DNA of 64,000 nucleotides from Myxococcales bacterium (GTDB lineage: Bacteria > Myxococcota_A > Polyangia > Haliangiales > Haliangiaceae), in contig JADJUF010000038.1 of NCBI GenBank assembly GCA_016717005.1, positions 372,001 to 436,000 on the forward strand, read 5' to 3'. The translations under genes were made by a program, and so were the position numbers. The notes under the pieces were generated by a model that saw only the letters and a program-made list of their open reading frames with translations, was not told where the DNA came from and made no database searches. Positions 47,241 through 62,317 of this stretch are shown one piece after another (the stretch's first letter is position 1; every line of letters starts with the position of its first letter).

Positions 47241-48075
47241 CGTAGAACTCGCGCGGGCCGATCCAGGCGATCTCCGCGCGCGGGTGGTGGGCCGCGACGT
47301 CGACCAGGCAGGCGATCAAGAGCGCCTCGCCCAGGCCCTGGCCGCGGTGCTCGGGCCAGGTGCCGGCGGGCCCGAACCAGCCGAGCCCGCGGTTGTTGCC
47401 GTCGTGGGCGGCGAACGCGGCGATGCGGCCGTGGTGCTCGGCCAGGTGCAGGCCGCACGGCGCGTGGCCGGCCGCGCGCTCGATCTCGAACGGCCACGCG
47501 CCGCCGAAACCGATCGAGATCGCCGCCGACAGCGCGTCGAGCTCGTCGGCGCGGGCCCGCCGGAGCGTGTAGCCGCGGTCGGCGCAGCGCTCGGCCAGCT
47601 CGGTGGCGCGCGCGGCGCTGATCCGCGGGTTGGCGCGCACGTCGACGACCAGGTTCTCGTGCTCGTCGCGGCGGACGTAGCCGCGGCGGCCCAGCCACGC
47701 CAGCGTCTCGTGGTTGTCGACGTCGACGCCGGGCGCCAGGTAGTTGCCGGGCTCGTCGAGCACGCGCGCCCACCGGTGGGCGCCGGCCCAGATCGTCTCC
47801 TCGCACGCGTGCAAGAGCGCCGTGCCGATCCCCTGGCCGCGCGCGTGCGGCGCGACCGCGAGCAGCCGGATCCGATCGCCGCTGGCGGTCGCGACCCCGA
47901 CCAGCGCGCCGTCGGCCCGGGCCGCGAACGCGTGGGGCGCGCCGTGCGGCGCGTGCCCCAGGAGCTTCTCCTCGGCGACCTCGGCCGCGCGATCGAACGC
48001 GCAGGCCGCGGCGAGCAACGTCCGCGCCGCCGGCAGATCCGCCGCCGTCAGCTCGTCGATCGTCGCCACCATCAC
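47146..48075 (-). CDS. Double GNAT-family N-acetyltransferase
   Basis: A 309-residue protein with two GNAT domains. The first has IRLLAVAPHARGQGIGTALL (acetyl-CoA site). The second has GWFGPAGTWPEHRGQGLGEA followed by LLIACL. Tandem GNAT proteins of mycothiol-synthase type exist, but no specific substrate is supported. It starts near a divergent kinase remnant. Its 3' end has been duplicated downstream. An alternate start at the second Met differs by one residue. Confidence 0.9.
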   Translation of the reverse strand: MMVATIDELTAADLPAARTLLAAACAFDRAAEVAEEKLLGHAPHGAPHAFAARADGALVGVATASGDRIRLLAVAPHARGQGIGTALLHACEETIWAGAHRWARVLDEPGNYLAPGVDVDNHETLAWLGRRGYVRRDEHENLVVDVRANPRISAARATELAERCADRGYTLRRARADELDALSAAISIGFGGAWPFEIERAAGHAPCGLHLAEHHGRIAAFAAHDGNNRGLGWFGPAGTWPEHRGQGLGEALLIACLVDVAAHHPRAEIAWIGPREFYERALGPMTTRRFAAMARHTPSRRTTVPPMMR

Positions 48076-48146
48076 CGCCGGATTTTACCACCGCGCGTTC
48101 GGACGCCGGAAAGATTCGCGGCGGAGCGGCGGTACACTGCGCGCGC

Positions 48147-48169
48147 GTGCCGCCCGACCCGCTGTCGCA

Positions 48170-48188
<19 letters not shown>
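48147..48188 (+). pseudogene. 5' stub of a Ser/Thr kinase-like gene
   Basis: From GTG 48147 the plus strand reads (M)PPDPLSHYRIVVG, a start of the kind seen in myxobacterial Hanks kinases (SHYRI then the glycine loop). It then loses kinase similarity where the 3' end of the sensor-kinase gene begins on the other strand. An upstream GGCGGTACACT could be its old promoter. Short, so only suggestive. Confidence 0.35.
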
Positions 48189-51517
<3,329 letters not shown>

Positions 51518-51646
51518 GTCACGCTCCTGGTCCTGCGAGGCCGTCGGTCACGTGCGCGGGTGGACGCGGCGTCCTTCGCGAGACAGATCGCGATCGCACG
51601 ATAGCATGTCGTGGCGGAGGCCTCGATGTCCCTGCGGTCAGGTCGC

Positions 51647-52411
51647 TCATCCGAGATGCGCCTTCAGCGCGCCCACCAACGTGTCGTAGTCGACGTCCTC
51701 GCCATGTGCCCCAGTCGTGTAGTGGTCACCTTGCCCAGCGGGCGACTCGCATTGGTAGTAATAGCGACCTGGAGCCCGTGAGAACGTGGAGATGTAGACG
51801 AGCCGGCGTGGTGCGCGTGCTGACGCGACCCCGACCGCCTGCAGATCCGCTTCCCAGTGGTCGACCGTCTGCCAGCCTTTACCGGCAAGTTCCAGGCGCG
51901 CGACCAGATCCCGAATTGCCCAGTCCTTGCGCGCCGTCATCGCCTGAATCCCGTCGATCGCCAGCGCCTTCCCGTGCGCATGGCTCCGCCGGGCAACCCC
52001 GGTCGGGTCGCCCCGGCCAGCGGCGTCAGCGCCGTGAGCGCCGTCAGCGCCGTCAGCGGCGGCACTGGTGCCATCGGTGCCATCGGTGCCATCGGCGGCA
52101 CCGGCGCCCCCGGTGCCATCGGTGCCATCGGTGCCATCGGTGCCATCGGTGCCATCGGTGCCATCGGTGCCATCGGTGCCATCGCCGTCATCGACCACGC
52201 GCCGCCAGCCCGGCCGCCACACCGCGCGGTCGCGGAGCGCCCGCCAGCGCACGCGGTGCTGGCACGCGCGTTCGAGCACTGCGGCGAGGATGACCTCGTC
52301 GCCCTCCCGCCCCACGATCTCCCAGTGACGATGGCGCCACGCGCGGTCGACGCGCGTCCACGCGCTGCCGATCAGTCGATCGGGACGGGTCGGCGCCAGG
52401 CTCACCCGCAC
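51647..52411 (-). CDS. TIGR02450-type Trp-rich protein with Gly-Thr-Asp repeat and unknown C-terminal domain
   Basis: A 254-residue frame. Residues about 10-75 match the Trp-rich TIGR02450 family (RLIGSAWTRVDRAWRHRHWE, and VRWRALRDRAVWRPGWRRV). A low-complexity (GTD)n linker follows, encoded by 9-bp repeats. From MTARKDWAIRDLVARLE (about 157) a compact domain with Tyr-rich FSRAPGRYYYQCESPAG ends the protein. That last domain could be a separate gene joined by the repeat; both readings are open. Function of either part is unknown. Confidence 0.65.
   Translation of the reverse strand: MRVSLAPTRPDRLIGSAWTRVDRAWRHRHWEIVGREGDEVILAAVLERACQHRVRWRALRDRAVWRPGWRRVVDDGDGTDGTDGTDGTDGTDGTDGTDGTGGAGAADGTDGTDGTSAAADGADGAHGADAAGRGDPTGVARRSHAHGKALAIDGIQAMTARKDWAIRDLVARLELAGKGWQTVDHWEADLQAVGVASARAPRRLVYISTFSRAPGRYYYQCESPAGQGDHYTTGAHGEDVDYDTLVGALKAHLG
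52024..52190. repeat. 9-bp microsatellite (GGTGCCATC) within a coding region
   Basis: Consecutive GGTGCCATC units, pure from about 52109 to 52180 and imperfect before, encode Gly-Asp/Thr repeats on the minus strand. Length in multiples of nine keeps the frame. Probably variable in copy number. Confidence 0.9.
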
Positions 52412-52436
52412 ACGATAGCGCCCGCCGCGGTCGGGA

Positions 52437-52552
52437 GGGGACGTGTCAACGTTGACAACCTTTGGTCTTGGACCGCGGCCGATCGACGCGCTCCCCGTCG
52501 GCCGCGACGCATGGGGGGTCCCATAGTCGTCGACGTTGACAGCGTCCCCTCC
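52437..52552. repeat. Inverted pair of REP-like palindromic elements
   Basis: Copy A (52437 on, plus) is GGGGACGTGTCAACGTTGAC followed by AACCTTTGGTC. Copy B (ending near 52551, minus) has GGGGACGCTGTCAACGTCGA and ends GGGACC. Each holds a GTCAAC-(N)-GTTGAC dyad; in copy A GTCAACGTTGAC is a perfect 12-bp palindrome. Two oppositely oriented copies about 40 bp apart look like a bacterial interspersed mosaic element. No transposase gene is nearby. Confidence 0.75.
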
Positions 52553-52666
52553 AGTCCTCTCGCTTCGGCCGCGACGCAGCGAGGGCGGCCGCCAGTAGTT
52601 GTGAACTCTTGGCGCTTTCTTCCGGCTTCCCTGTCACATCGCGCGGGGAGGCGTCTCCACCCCCAC

Positions 52667-53128
52667 ATGCTCAGCAACCTGACGATCCGCTCCCTGTCGT
52701 TCGCCTCCCTCCTGATGATCGCCGCAACGGGTTGCAGCCTGGTCGGCAAGAAGTCGCCGGCCGGGGGCGGCGGTGGCGGCGGGTCCGCCGCGATCGCGGA
52801 CAACATGCACGACGCGCCGGTCCACCACCGGGGCGAGACGTTCACCTTCACCGCGCCGTGCCGCTCCACCGGCTACGCCAAGTTCGACATCGCGGACGGC
52901 GAGCCGGTCAAGATCAGCATCACCGGCGAGGGCCCCGAGGGCGCGGGCCTCGGCACCAGCTACCTGCGCTCGACCGGCGGCGCGGTCGACGGCCAGATGA
53001 AGGGCGACATCGAGGTCGCGAACGGGCCGATCGTCTTCGACGTGACCGGCCAGGAGGGCGGCTCGTTCCTGCAGATCACCGAGACCGTGCCCTGCAAGGG
53101 CGTCAACGTCAGCGTCTCCGTGGAGTAA
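52667..53128 (+). CDS. Small lipoprotein
   Basis: A 153-residue lipoprotein. Signal: MLSNLTIRSLSFASLLMIAATGC with lipobox AATGC. A Gly-rich linker (GGGGGGGS) follows. The mature domain is beta-rich (ETFTFTAPCRSTGYAKFDIA, VKISITGEGPEGAG) with a Cys pair (C in APCRST and VPCKGV). It resembles secreted C2/jelly-roll-like domains but no family can be named. It is bracketed by REP-like elements on both sides. Confidence 0.7.
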   Translation: MLSNLTIRSLSFASLLMIAATGCSLVGKKSPAGGGGGGGSAAIADNMHDAPVHHRGETFTFTAPCRSTGYAKFDIADGEPVKISITGEGPEGAGLGTSYLRSTGGAVDGQMKGDIEVANGPIVFDVTGQEGGSFLQITETVPCKGVNVSVSVE

Positions 53129-53142
53129 GCCGCCAGCGGGGA

Positions 53143-53256
53143 GGGGACGGTGTCAACTTTGACAATCTTTGGTCCCACTGAGGCGGGGAGGGGACAGCGT
53201 CAACGCGGCCAACCCAGGGTGGGGGAGGGGACGGTGTCGACGTTGACAACCGTCGG
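53143..53256. repeat. Three REP-like elements in direct orientation
   Basis: Copies start near 53143 (GGGGACGGTGTCAACTTTGA plus CAATCTTTGGTCCC), 53190 (a degenerate GGGACAGCGTCAACGCGGCC) and 53227 (GGGGACGGTGTCGACGTTGA plus CAACC). All share the GGGGAC head and GTCAAC/GTTGAC dyad of the elements at 52437-52552 and 54620-54652. They fill the gap between the lipoprotein gene and the next gene's stop. Confidence 0.75.
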
Positions 53257-53308
53257 TGGCTCGACGGGCAGGTCCGTCAAGGCCCCGCGTGCGTGCGCAG
53301 ACGACGGA

Positions 53309-54592
53309 TCACGGCCAGATCGAATGGTAGACCGCGTCCTCGACGAGCTTGGCCTTGTCGCCGCGGGTGATCGTGGTCACCTCTTCGCCCTCGCGCGCGC
53401 CCGGGCCGTACGCATGCCACTCGCGGCTGCGCTCGATGCGCCGCAGCGATCGCAGCGCCGGAGAGCGAGCGAGCAACGTGACCGCGTCGTCGGGGACGCC
53501 GCGCGGATGCCGTTCGCAGAGCCCCTCGCCCAGCTCCAGTACCTCGAGCGCCGCGAGCCCGGTCGCGTCGGCGAGCGCCGCGATCCCTCGCGCGCCGAGC
53601 TCCGCGCCGGCCGCGTTCAGCGTCAGCAGCGCCGGGAACATGCCGCTGCGGGCGAGCTCGACCACGCCGGCATCGCCGAGCCGCGGCAGCGTCAGCTCGG
53701 TGACCTGCTCGTACGGCCCACGCGCCAGGATCCCACGCCATTCGTCCGCGGTCGGCGCGAGCGCCCGCACGTCGAGCCGTCCGAACCGCGTTCGCGCTGC
53801 CAATCCTGTGGGCGTCAGGTCTCGCGCCGGCGGTGGCGCGGGGCGAACCCGGTGGCCCAGCGAGCGCTGGAGCAGCTCGAGGTTCGGCGCGGAGATCCCG
53901 CTCGAGTCGACATCGAGCAGGTCGAGCTTCCGCCGCTCCGCAAACTGCAAGACGCGTGGCCACACGTCCGCGTCGACCCTGCACCAGTGCAGGTGCAGCA
54001 CGCGCAGGCCGGGGAAGTTCCGCGCGTCGTCGAGCTGGGCCATCACCGGGGCCGAGAGCTGCAGGTTCTGGAGCGCCAGCTCCGGCAGCTGCGTGAGGTA
54101 CGGCGACGTCGCGATCGCCAGCAGGTCGGGCACGTCGCTGCCGGCGAAGAACGTCAGCTTGCGCAGCTTCGCCAGCGCCGGGCACGCGGCGAGCTGGTGC
54201 CCTTTGCCGCCGACGCCGAACAGCACGTCGAGCGACCGCACCGGCGCGGCCTCGCACAGCTCGGCGCCGTGGGCCACGAACTGCTCGACCGACCAGTTGA
54301 CCCCATCGATGAACCCGCGCGCCCAGCTGTAGCCCCGGTGCCACGCCGGCGCCGGCCCGAAGTAGGTGAACTTCGGCAGCTGCGCCAGCCGGCCGTCGAG
54401 CACCGCCAGCTGCGGATCGTCGCGCTCCATCCGCGCCACTGCGCAGCCGATGCGGATCGACTCGGCCCGCGCATCACCGCGCTGCTCCAGGAACGCCGCG
54501 AGGCGCAGGCGCGGCTCGTCGTCATCGACCGCCGCGGCGATCGCGTCGAAGTACGGGCGCAGCTCGTCATCTGAGACCATCAGCGAGGACAT
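53309..54592 (-). CDS. TIGR02996/leucine-rich-repeat-like protein
   Basis: A 427-residue protein. The N terminus (DDDEPRLRLAAFLEQRGDAR, AESIRIGCAVARM) matches the TIGR02996 repeat-companion domain common in myxobacteria and planctomycetes. The rest has spaced Leu-rich segments (LRKLTFFAGSDVPDLL, LPELALQNLQLSAPV, LRVLHLHWCRVD, LEVLELGEGLCE) forming LRR-type repeats. Role is unknown; such proteins probably bind partners through the repeats. It lies between REP-like elements. Confidence 0.75.
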   Translation of the reverse strand: MSSLMVSDDELRPYFDAIAAAVDDDEPRLRLAAFLEQRGDARAESIRIGCAVARMERDDPQLAVLDGRLAQLPKFTYFGPAPAWHRGYSWARGFIDGVNWSVEQFVAHGAELCEAAPVRSLDVLFGVGGKGHQLAACPALAKLRKLTFFAGSDVPDLLAIATSPYLTQLPELALQNLQLSAPVMAQLDDARNFPGLRVLHLHWCRVDADVWPRVLQFAERRKLDLLDVDSSGISAPNLELLQRSLGHRVRPAPPPARDLTPTGLAARTRFGRLDVRALAPTADEWRGILARGPYEQVTELTLPRLGDAGVVELARSGMFPALLTLNAAGAELGARGIAALADATGLAALEVLELGEGLCERHPRGVPDDAVTLLARSPALRSLRRIERSREWHAYGPGAREGEEVTTITRGDKAKLVEDAVYHSIWP

Positions 54593-54619
54593 TCAGCGGG
54601 CCGGAGGGGTCGGAGGGGA

Positions 54620-54652
54620 GGGGACGGTGTCAACTTTGACAACATTTGGTCC
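54620..54652 (+). repeat. REP-like palindromic element
   Basis: GGGGACGGTGTCAACTTTGA followed by CAACATTTGGTCC, the same element as at 53143. It is the sixth copy in 2.2 kb. Confidence 0.75.
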
Positions 54653-54761
54653 TCGAGTCGCTGCCGGTCGGCTCCTGTCGTCGACGTCGTCGGCGGCTGA
54701 CCGCGCCGAGCGTCCTCGGGATCCTTCGCATTCCTCAACGAATTTCGCTAGTGTATTGATC

Positions 54762-55046
54762 ATGGGGATCACCAGCGACGATCTCGTCCCCCTCGGCCAG
54801 GTGCGGGCCCGGCTGCGCGAGCTCGTCGAGGAGGCGCGGGACGGGCACGAGAAGATCGTGACCCGCAACGGCGTCGGGTACGTGGCGATCATCGACGCGC
54901 GCCGCCTCGACCACTACCACCGGCTCGAGCGTGCGCACATCCATCTCACCTTGCTCGACGAGGCCGAGCGAGCCTGGGACGACGTCGAGGCCGGGCGAGT
55001 CAAGCCGATCGCCGCGCTGCGCACCAAGTTCAAGCGCCGCAGATGA
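54762..55046 (+). CDS. Phd/YefM-type antitoxin
   Basis: A 94-residue protein. The N-terminal part (LVPLGQVRARLRELVEEARD, KIVTRNGVGYVAIIDARRL) fits the Phd/YefM fold; the C-terminal part (AERAWDDVEAGRVKPIAALR) resembles the toxin-binding tail. The upstream 40 bases are AT-rich (ACGAATTTCGCTAGTGTATT) and probably hold the promoter. The following ParE-like gene starts on the stop codon (ATGA), the normal layout of a type II module. Confidence 0.85.
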   Translation: MGITSDDLVPLGQVRARLRELVEEARDGHEKIVTRNGVGYVAIIDARRLDHYHRLERAHIHLTLLDEAERAWDDVEAGRVKPIAALRTKFKRRR

Positions 55047-55349
55047 GCCGGCGCGCCGTCGTCGAGCTCACCCACAACTTCGAGCGCGACTGGAGGGAAT
55101 CGAGCGGTTCCTCGGCGAGCATGACGCCGCGCCGGAGTTCGAGACACTGATCAACCACCTGCTCGATCACCTCGTGCCCAACCTCGAGCGCTTCCCTGAC
55201 CTCGGCGCGGACTTTCTCACCCGGCGGCCTCAGTCGACCCAGGCCACCACACGGATCGCGCACCTCCAGGCACGTCTCGGCGCGGCGACCACACTCCGCG
55301 AGCACATCACCGGCGACTTCCTCATCCTCTACGCGGTGCGGGGAGAGCG
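55043..55349 (+). pseudogene. RelE/ParE-family toxin, frameshifted and truncated
   Basis: From ATG 55043 the frame reads MSRRAVVELTHNFERD. Similarity then continues in the next frame with LEGIERFLGEHDAAPEFETL, LINHLLDHLVPNLERFPDLG and FLILYAVRGER. The ParE-type pattern implies a missing base near 55092 (NFERD-LEGIE). The C-terminal strand that normally follows ILYAV (about 15 residues of xVYLLSIRHHRQ type) is absent; DNA of other origin begins near 55350. So the toxin is doubly broken. The antitoxin upstream is intact. Confidence 0.75.
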
Positions 55350-55451
55350 CTGCCGCGAGAGTACGGAGGCTCCAATGTATTCGAGAATCTGGTGCCGGTG
55401 GAGAGAACGCTGCACCAGACAGGGTTTAACGCATGGTGGAACAACTACTGA
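55350..55451 (+). pseudogene. C-terminal fragment of a polymorphic toxin nuclease
   Basis: A frame ending TGA at 55449-55451 reads LPREYGGSNVFENL, then VPVERTLHQTGFNAWWNNY. The GGSN-xxxNLVPV pattern with a Trp-rich end is like the C termini of secreted toxin nucleases (HNH/EndoVII-type) in Rhs or polymorphic toxin systems. Only the last 33 residues are left. It lies 12 bases before an immunity gene, the place where a toxin tip would be. The DNA here is visibly less GC-rich than its surroundings. Confidence 0.55.
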
Positions 55452-55463
55452 GAGGCATCCTCA

Positions 55464-55952
55464 ATGATTGACATTCTTAGCAATATTGCCGGCCTGCCGC
55501 CAATTCAGACACACGAGATCTGCACTCTCAGCTCGCAGCTGACCCCCGCCGCGCTCGATGACGAGATCGTGGCCTCATGGGGCAAGCAGGGTATTTCTAG
55601 CGACGTTTCGGCGTTCTGGGCCGCGGCGAGAGAGGCATACTTGTTCACTGACTTCGAGTATCGGCAATGGGGGCTCCATCTGATGTCGCCTGGTGATAGC
55701 CGGAAACGAACGGAATACGAACGCGATGTCAATCCGGAGCGGTATCGCGATGGGGACGTGGTCCTCGGCGAGTTCCTCGGAGACCAAGAACTGCTGGTCG
55801 TTGCCCCGCTGGAGTCGGGGGAGCGCCGAGTGCTCATCGCGCTGCCGCTCGACCCGCGGGAGGACTGGTACGGAGTCGCGCCCAGTTTGGTGGAGTTCCT
55901 GGAGCGCTTTCTCAGCGCGCGGGGCGACAAGTTTTGGGAACGCAAGAGCTAA
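55464..55952 (+). CDS. SUKH (SMI1/KNR4)-family immunity protein
   Basis: A 162-residue protein. REAYLFTDFEYRQWGLHLMS followed by PG is the characteristic SUKH core, with LVVAPLESGERRVLIALPLD and a C-terminal helix (LVEFLERFLSARG). SUKH proteins neutralise toxin tips of contact-dependent or Rhs-type systems. The toxin upstream is reduced to its last codons, so this is an orphan immunity gene. GC content is lower than average for the window, which suggests lateral transfer. Confidence 0.8.
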   Translation: MIDILSNIAGLPPIQTHEICTLSSQLTPAALDDEIVASWGKQGISSDVSAFWAAAREAYLFTDFEYRQWGLHLMSPGDSRKRTEYERDVNPERYRDGDVVLGEFLGDQELLVVAPLESGERRVLIALPLDPREDWYGVAPSLVEFLERFLSARGDKFWERKS

Positions 55953-56034
55953 GCCAGGCACAGGGCCAGGGGCTACGGATCGCGGAGTTCAAGAACTTGT
56001 GGAAGGTCTGGCGAAGGCATCAACTGTCAGTTCC

Positions 56035-56439
56035 ATGTCTCGTCCGTCCCTGCCGTCAGCGCTCCAGCGCCTCCGCGAACGTCCGGGTATGTGGCTCTCC
56101 AATCCGTCGTTCGCGCGGATCGCCGCGTTCATCGCTGGCTACGACGCGCATACCGACGGCACCTTCCTGATCGGGTTCCGCGAGTGGCTCATCGTCGAGC
56201 TGGACGACGGCAACAATCTCGGTTGGGAAGGGCTCGTCGTCATGCTCGCGAACGAGGCTGCGTTGGAGGAGCCGACGGACGCGGCGACGGCGACGCTGTT
56301 CGACCTGCTCGAGAGATTCCTCGAGGAACGTAAGGGGCGGCTGGGAGTGTACAAGATCTACCGGCGCTACGACGAATGGCTCCGCGGCCAGTCCTGGTAC
56401 ACCGAGGCGGGGCCGTCGGAGCAGGCGCCGCCGGACTGA
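56035..56439 (+). CDS. Small hypothetical protein, probably immunity-like
   Basis: A 134-residue protein: LRERPGMWLSNPSFARIAAF then IAGYDAHTDGTFLIGFREWL and NNLGWEGLVVMLANEAAL. The RPGMWL-x-SF-AFI-GY pattern occurs in small proteins near polymorphic toxin loci, so an immunity role is reasonable but not proven. It follows the SUKH gene in the same direction after about 80 bases. Confidence 0.6.
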   Translation: MSRPSLPSALQRLRERPGMWLSNPSFARIAAFIAGYDAHTDGTFLIGFREWLIVELDDGNNLGWEGLVVMLANEAALEEPTDAATATLFDLLERFLEERKGRLGVYKIYRRYDEWLRGQSWYTEAGPSEQAPPD

Positions 56440-56692
56440 CCATCGTTCTCCTGACCAGGCGGGTGGACCGCGGGGCGTTCGCCGGCACGTGGAGGGCCAG
56501 GAGGAGGCGGCTGGGAGCCTGGGAGCGCATCAGACGACGGCTCCGCCCCGATAGCTGTACCCGCGATGGTATCGTCGGGGGCATGATCGATGCGGGGCGG
56601 GCTCGATCACGCGTGCGGCGCGATCGCGCGATGAGCGACGCACCCGCTGACCTACGCCGCTGGGGCGCTGCGGCCGAACGGAGCATCTGGGC
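56440..56692. other. Intergenic region without a recognised gene
   Basis: About 250 bases between the immunity-like gene and a membrane-protein gene. I see no convincing frame, repeat or hairpin. A moderately AT-richer patch (CGATGGTATCGTCGGGGGCA near 56565) may hold the promoter of the downstream gene. Confidence 0.4.
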
Positions 56693-57289
56693 ATGACGAC
56701 CAAGAACATCGCCAGCGCGCAGCAGCCGCGCGATCTGAAGCTGAAGATCCTCTACGCGGTGTTCCGGTACACGCTCTACGCGGTGCTGGGCATCGCGCTC
56801 GAGGTGGCGCTGTACACGATCGCGCGCACGGGCCGGGCGATCCCGGTGGTGAAGTACCTGTTCCAGTTCGACTGGCAGGTCGATCCGCGGCTGGGGCTCG
56901 ACGGGCCGTGGCACACGCCGCTCGAGGTGCTGTTCGGGCAGTCGTCGCTGTGGATGATCCCGGTCTACGTGCTGCCGGCGGCGACGATCGAGCGGATCTA
57001 CAACGCGGGGGTCTTCAAGTGGCCGTGGTGGCTGCGCGCGCCGATCTACGGCCTCTTGATCATGCTGTTCGAGCTGACCACCGGGCTCGCGCTCAAGGCC
57101 CTCACCGGCTACGCGATCTGGGAGTACCTCGACGCCGGCAACGTGCTCGAGATGACCTCGTTCTTCATCCTGCCGATCTGGATGGGCGCCGGCATGCTGG
57201 TCGAGCGCATCTACCGCGAGCTGATGGATCCCGAGCTGCGCGTCGCGCTGCAGGACACGCTCGACAACCCGCCGGCGCCGCCGCGCTGA
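56693..57289 (+). CDS. Hypothetical membrane protein, about four helices
   Basis: A 198-residue protein with hydrophobic segments at about 20-45, 85-105, 115-140 and 150-172, and a charged C-terminal tail (ERIYRELMDPELRVALQDTL). The IWEYLDAGNVLEMTSFFILP region recalls the small putative ABC-permease-like family (PF06541), but that is not certain. No operon partner. Confidence 0.6.
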   Translation: MTTKNIASAQQPRDLKLKILYAVFRYTLYAVLGIALEVALYTIARTGRAIPVVKYLFQFDWQVDPRLGLDGPWHTPLEVLFGQSSLWMIPVYVLPAATIERIYNAGVFKWPWWLRAPIYGLLIMLFELTTGLALKALTGYAIWEYLDAGNVLEMTSFFILPIWMGAGMLVERIYRELMDPELRVALQDTLDNPPAPPR

Positions 57290-57465
57290 GCCGCTGTTCG
57301 CGGAGGCCGGGCGATCGTCGTCTGGCGTCAACCGCCGACGGGGCCGTCGGCGAGGTGCAGCGGGGTGGACCCGGAGGTCCTCGCGGAACACCCGCACCGG
57401 CTGTTCGTGCGGCGCGTACGAGCACGCGGCGGACGAGCGCACCGCCTGCGACGTCGTGGGCCGCG

Positions 57466-58086
57466 TCAGTCCGTGGTCTGCAGCGACGCGCGAAACCGCC
57501 AGACGGCTTGGGCCTGCTCGGCGCGTGGCGTGGCCGCGACGATCTCGGCGAGACGAGACAGATCGAGGTCGGCGAGGAAGTGGCTGCGCTCGCGCGGTTG
57601 ATAGGCGCCGGCCTCCAGCCCGAAGAGCTGGAAGCGCGCGTCGACCCAGAACCACACCTCGGGCACGCCGAGACCGAGGTAGACCGCCAGCTTGTCGACG
57701 CCGCCGCTGGTGGTGATCACCTCCAGCGCGAAGTCCGGCACGTCCTTCTCGTCGCCCACGCAGTAGCACTCGTCGGGCTCGAGGCCGCGCTCCATCGCCT
57801 GCTTCTTGTAGGTCTCCGAACCGAAGCCCAGGACGACGATGCGGCGCTGGTCGGCGTAGGCCTCGATGAGGCGCGCGATGAACTTCTTGAGATGCTCGTG
57901 GCGCCGCGACGGGCTCATGATCTCCAGCTCCCCCTCGAGGTAGGTCATCCGCAGGCCAGGCTTGTCGGCGAGCGTGGCGCGCATCGCCTCGTACTGCGCC
58001 CACGTGACGCCGTGGAGCACGATCCGCTGGTCCGGCGGTTCAGGCGGCGCGGGCGCCGGCATGACGAGCTGAGGCGCGGAGGCCAT
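57466..58086 (-). CDS. Uma2 (DUF820) family protein, PD-(D/E)XK fold
   Basis: A 206-residue Uma2 protein: ITWAQYEAM-type start (VTWAQYEAMRATLADKPGLR), MTYLEGELEIMSPSRRHEHL, DECYCVG, and VPDFALEVITTSGGVDKLA with the nuclease-fold Asp/Glu-x-Val. Uma2 proteins are restriction-endonuclease-like and widespread in cyanobacteria and myxobacteria; their role is unsettled. The ATG at 58086 is favoured. The bases from 57290 to 57465 downstream show no gene. Confidence 0.88.
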   Translation of the reverse strand: MASAPQLVMPAPAPPEPPDQRIVLHGVTWAQYEAMRATLADKPGLRMTYLEGELEIMSPSRRHEHLKKFIARLIEAYADQRRIVVLGFGSETYKKQAMERGLEPDECYCVGDEKDVPDFALEVITTSGGVDKLAVYLGLGVPEVWFWVDARFQLFGLEAGAYQPRERSHFLADLDLSRLAEIVAATPRAEQAQAVWRFRASLQTTD

Positions 58087-58140
58087 GGGTGAAGGATAGC
58101 AGCTCCTGCACGAACTTCGGGCGCGTCGTCGCGGGCCCGC

Positions 58141-58290
58141 ATCGCCGGGCTCGACGGACATCGAGATCGCGTGGTCGCGGCGGACCCACGTGGCCTCGGA
58201 GTCGTCGGCGGCATCGCCGAGCTCGACGGACATCGAGCTCGCGTGGTCGCGGCGGACCCACGTGGGCTCGGAGTCGTCGGCGGCGTCGCC
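58141..58290. repeat. 72-bp tandem duplication between a Uma2 gene and a kinase gene
   Basis: Units start near 58141, 58213 and (partial) 58285. 72 bp equals 24 codons, and the minus strand stays open through them (GDAADDSEPTWVRRDHASSM, then SVEL). The frame is continuous with the Uma2 gene upstream of its ATG, so a longer Uma2 N terminus with a repeat is possible but not favoured. It begins 60 bases past the stop of the kinase gene. Confidence 0.85.
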
Positions 58291-58350
58291 GGGCCAGCGC
58301 ACCGACCTCGGTGTGACCTGGCTGCCGCCCGGGTGGGCGACCGACGCTCG

Positions 58351-62103
<3,753 letters not shown>

Positions 62104-62158
62104 GAATTGCCAGGATAGCAGCCCACGGCGGCGTCGCGGTGAGGGCGAATCGCCTCGT

Positions 62159-62317
62159 CGTATCGCGGGATTGCGCTCACTGTCTGCGATACGCGACAAG
62201 TCGCATACAATTTAACATACTGATATTACAAGATATTGTTGGAGATCGCGGCGGCGCGGCCGTAGCTTCTCGCACCAGGAGCCCACTCCTTTTCAGGGTT
62301 CCGGAGGATCTCGAGAC
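62159..62317. promoter_or_regulatory. AT-rich divergent promoter region with dyads
   Basis: The gap between the kinase start and the next gene is the most AT-rich stretch of the window (CATACAATTTAACATACTGA, TATTACAAGATATTGTTGG). It contains GTATCGC (62160-62166) matched by GCGATAC (62186-62192), and GCGAC-AA-GTCGC (62193-62204). It probably holds both divergent promoters. The lipoprotein gene has a strong ribosome binding site (GGAGG near 62303). Confidence 0.5.

Noticed and set aside
57290..57465. Minus-strand reading HEQPVRVFREDLRVHP after the Uma2 gene
   Set aside because: Too short, no start, and no known family; probably chance in GC-rich DNA.
58141..58302. Extended Uma2 N terminus including the 72-bp repeats
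   Set aside because: Family similarity begins after the ATG at 58086, and the extension lacks conserved residues, although the frame is open.
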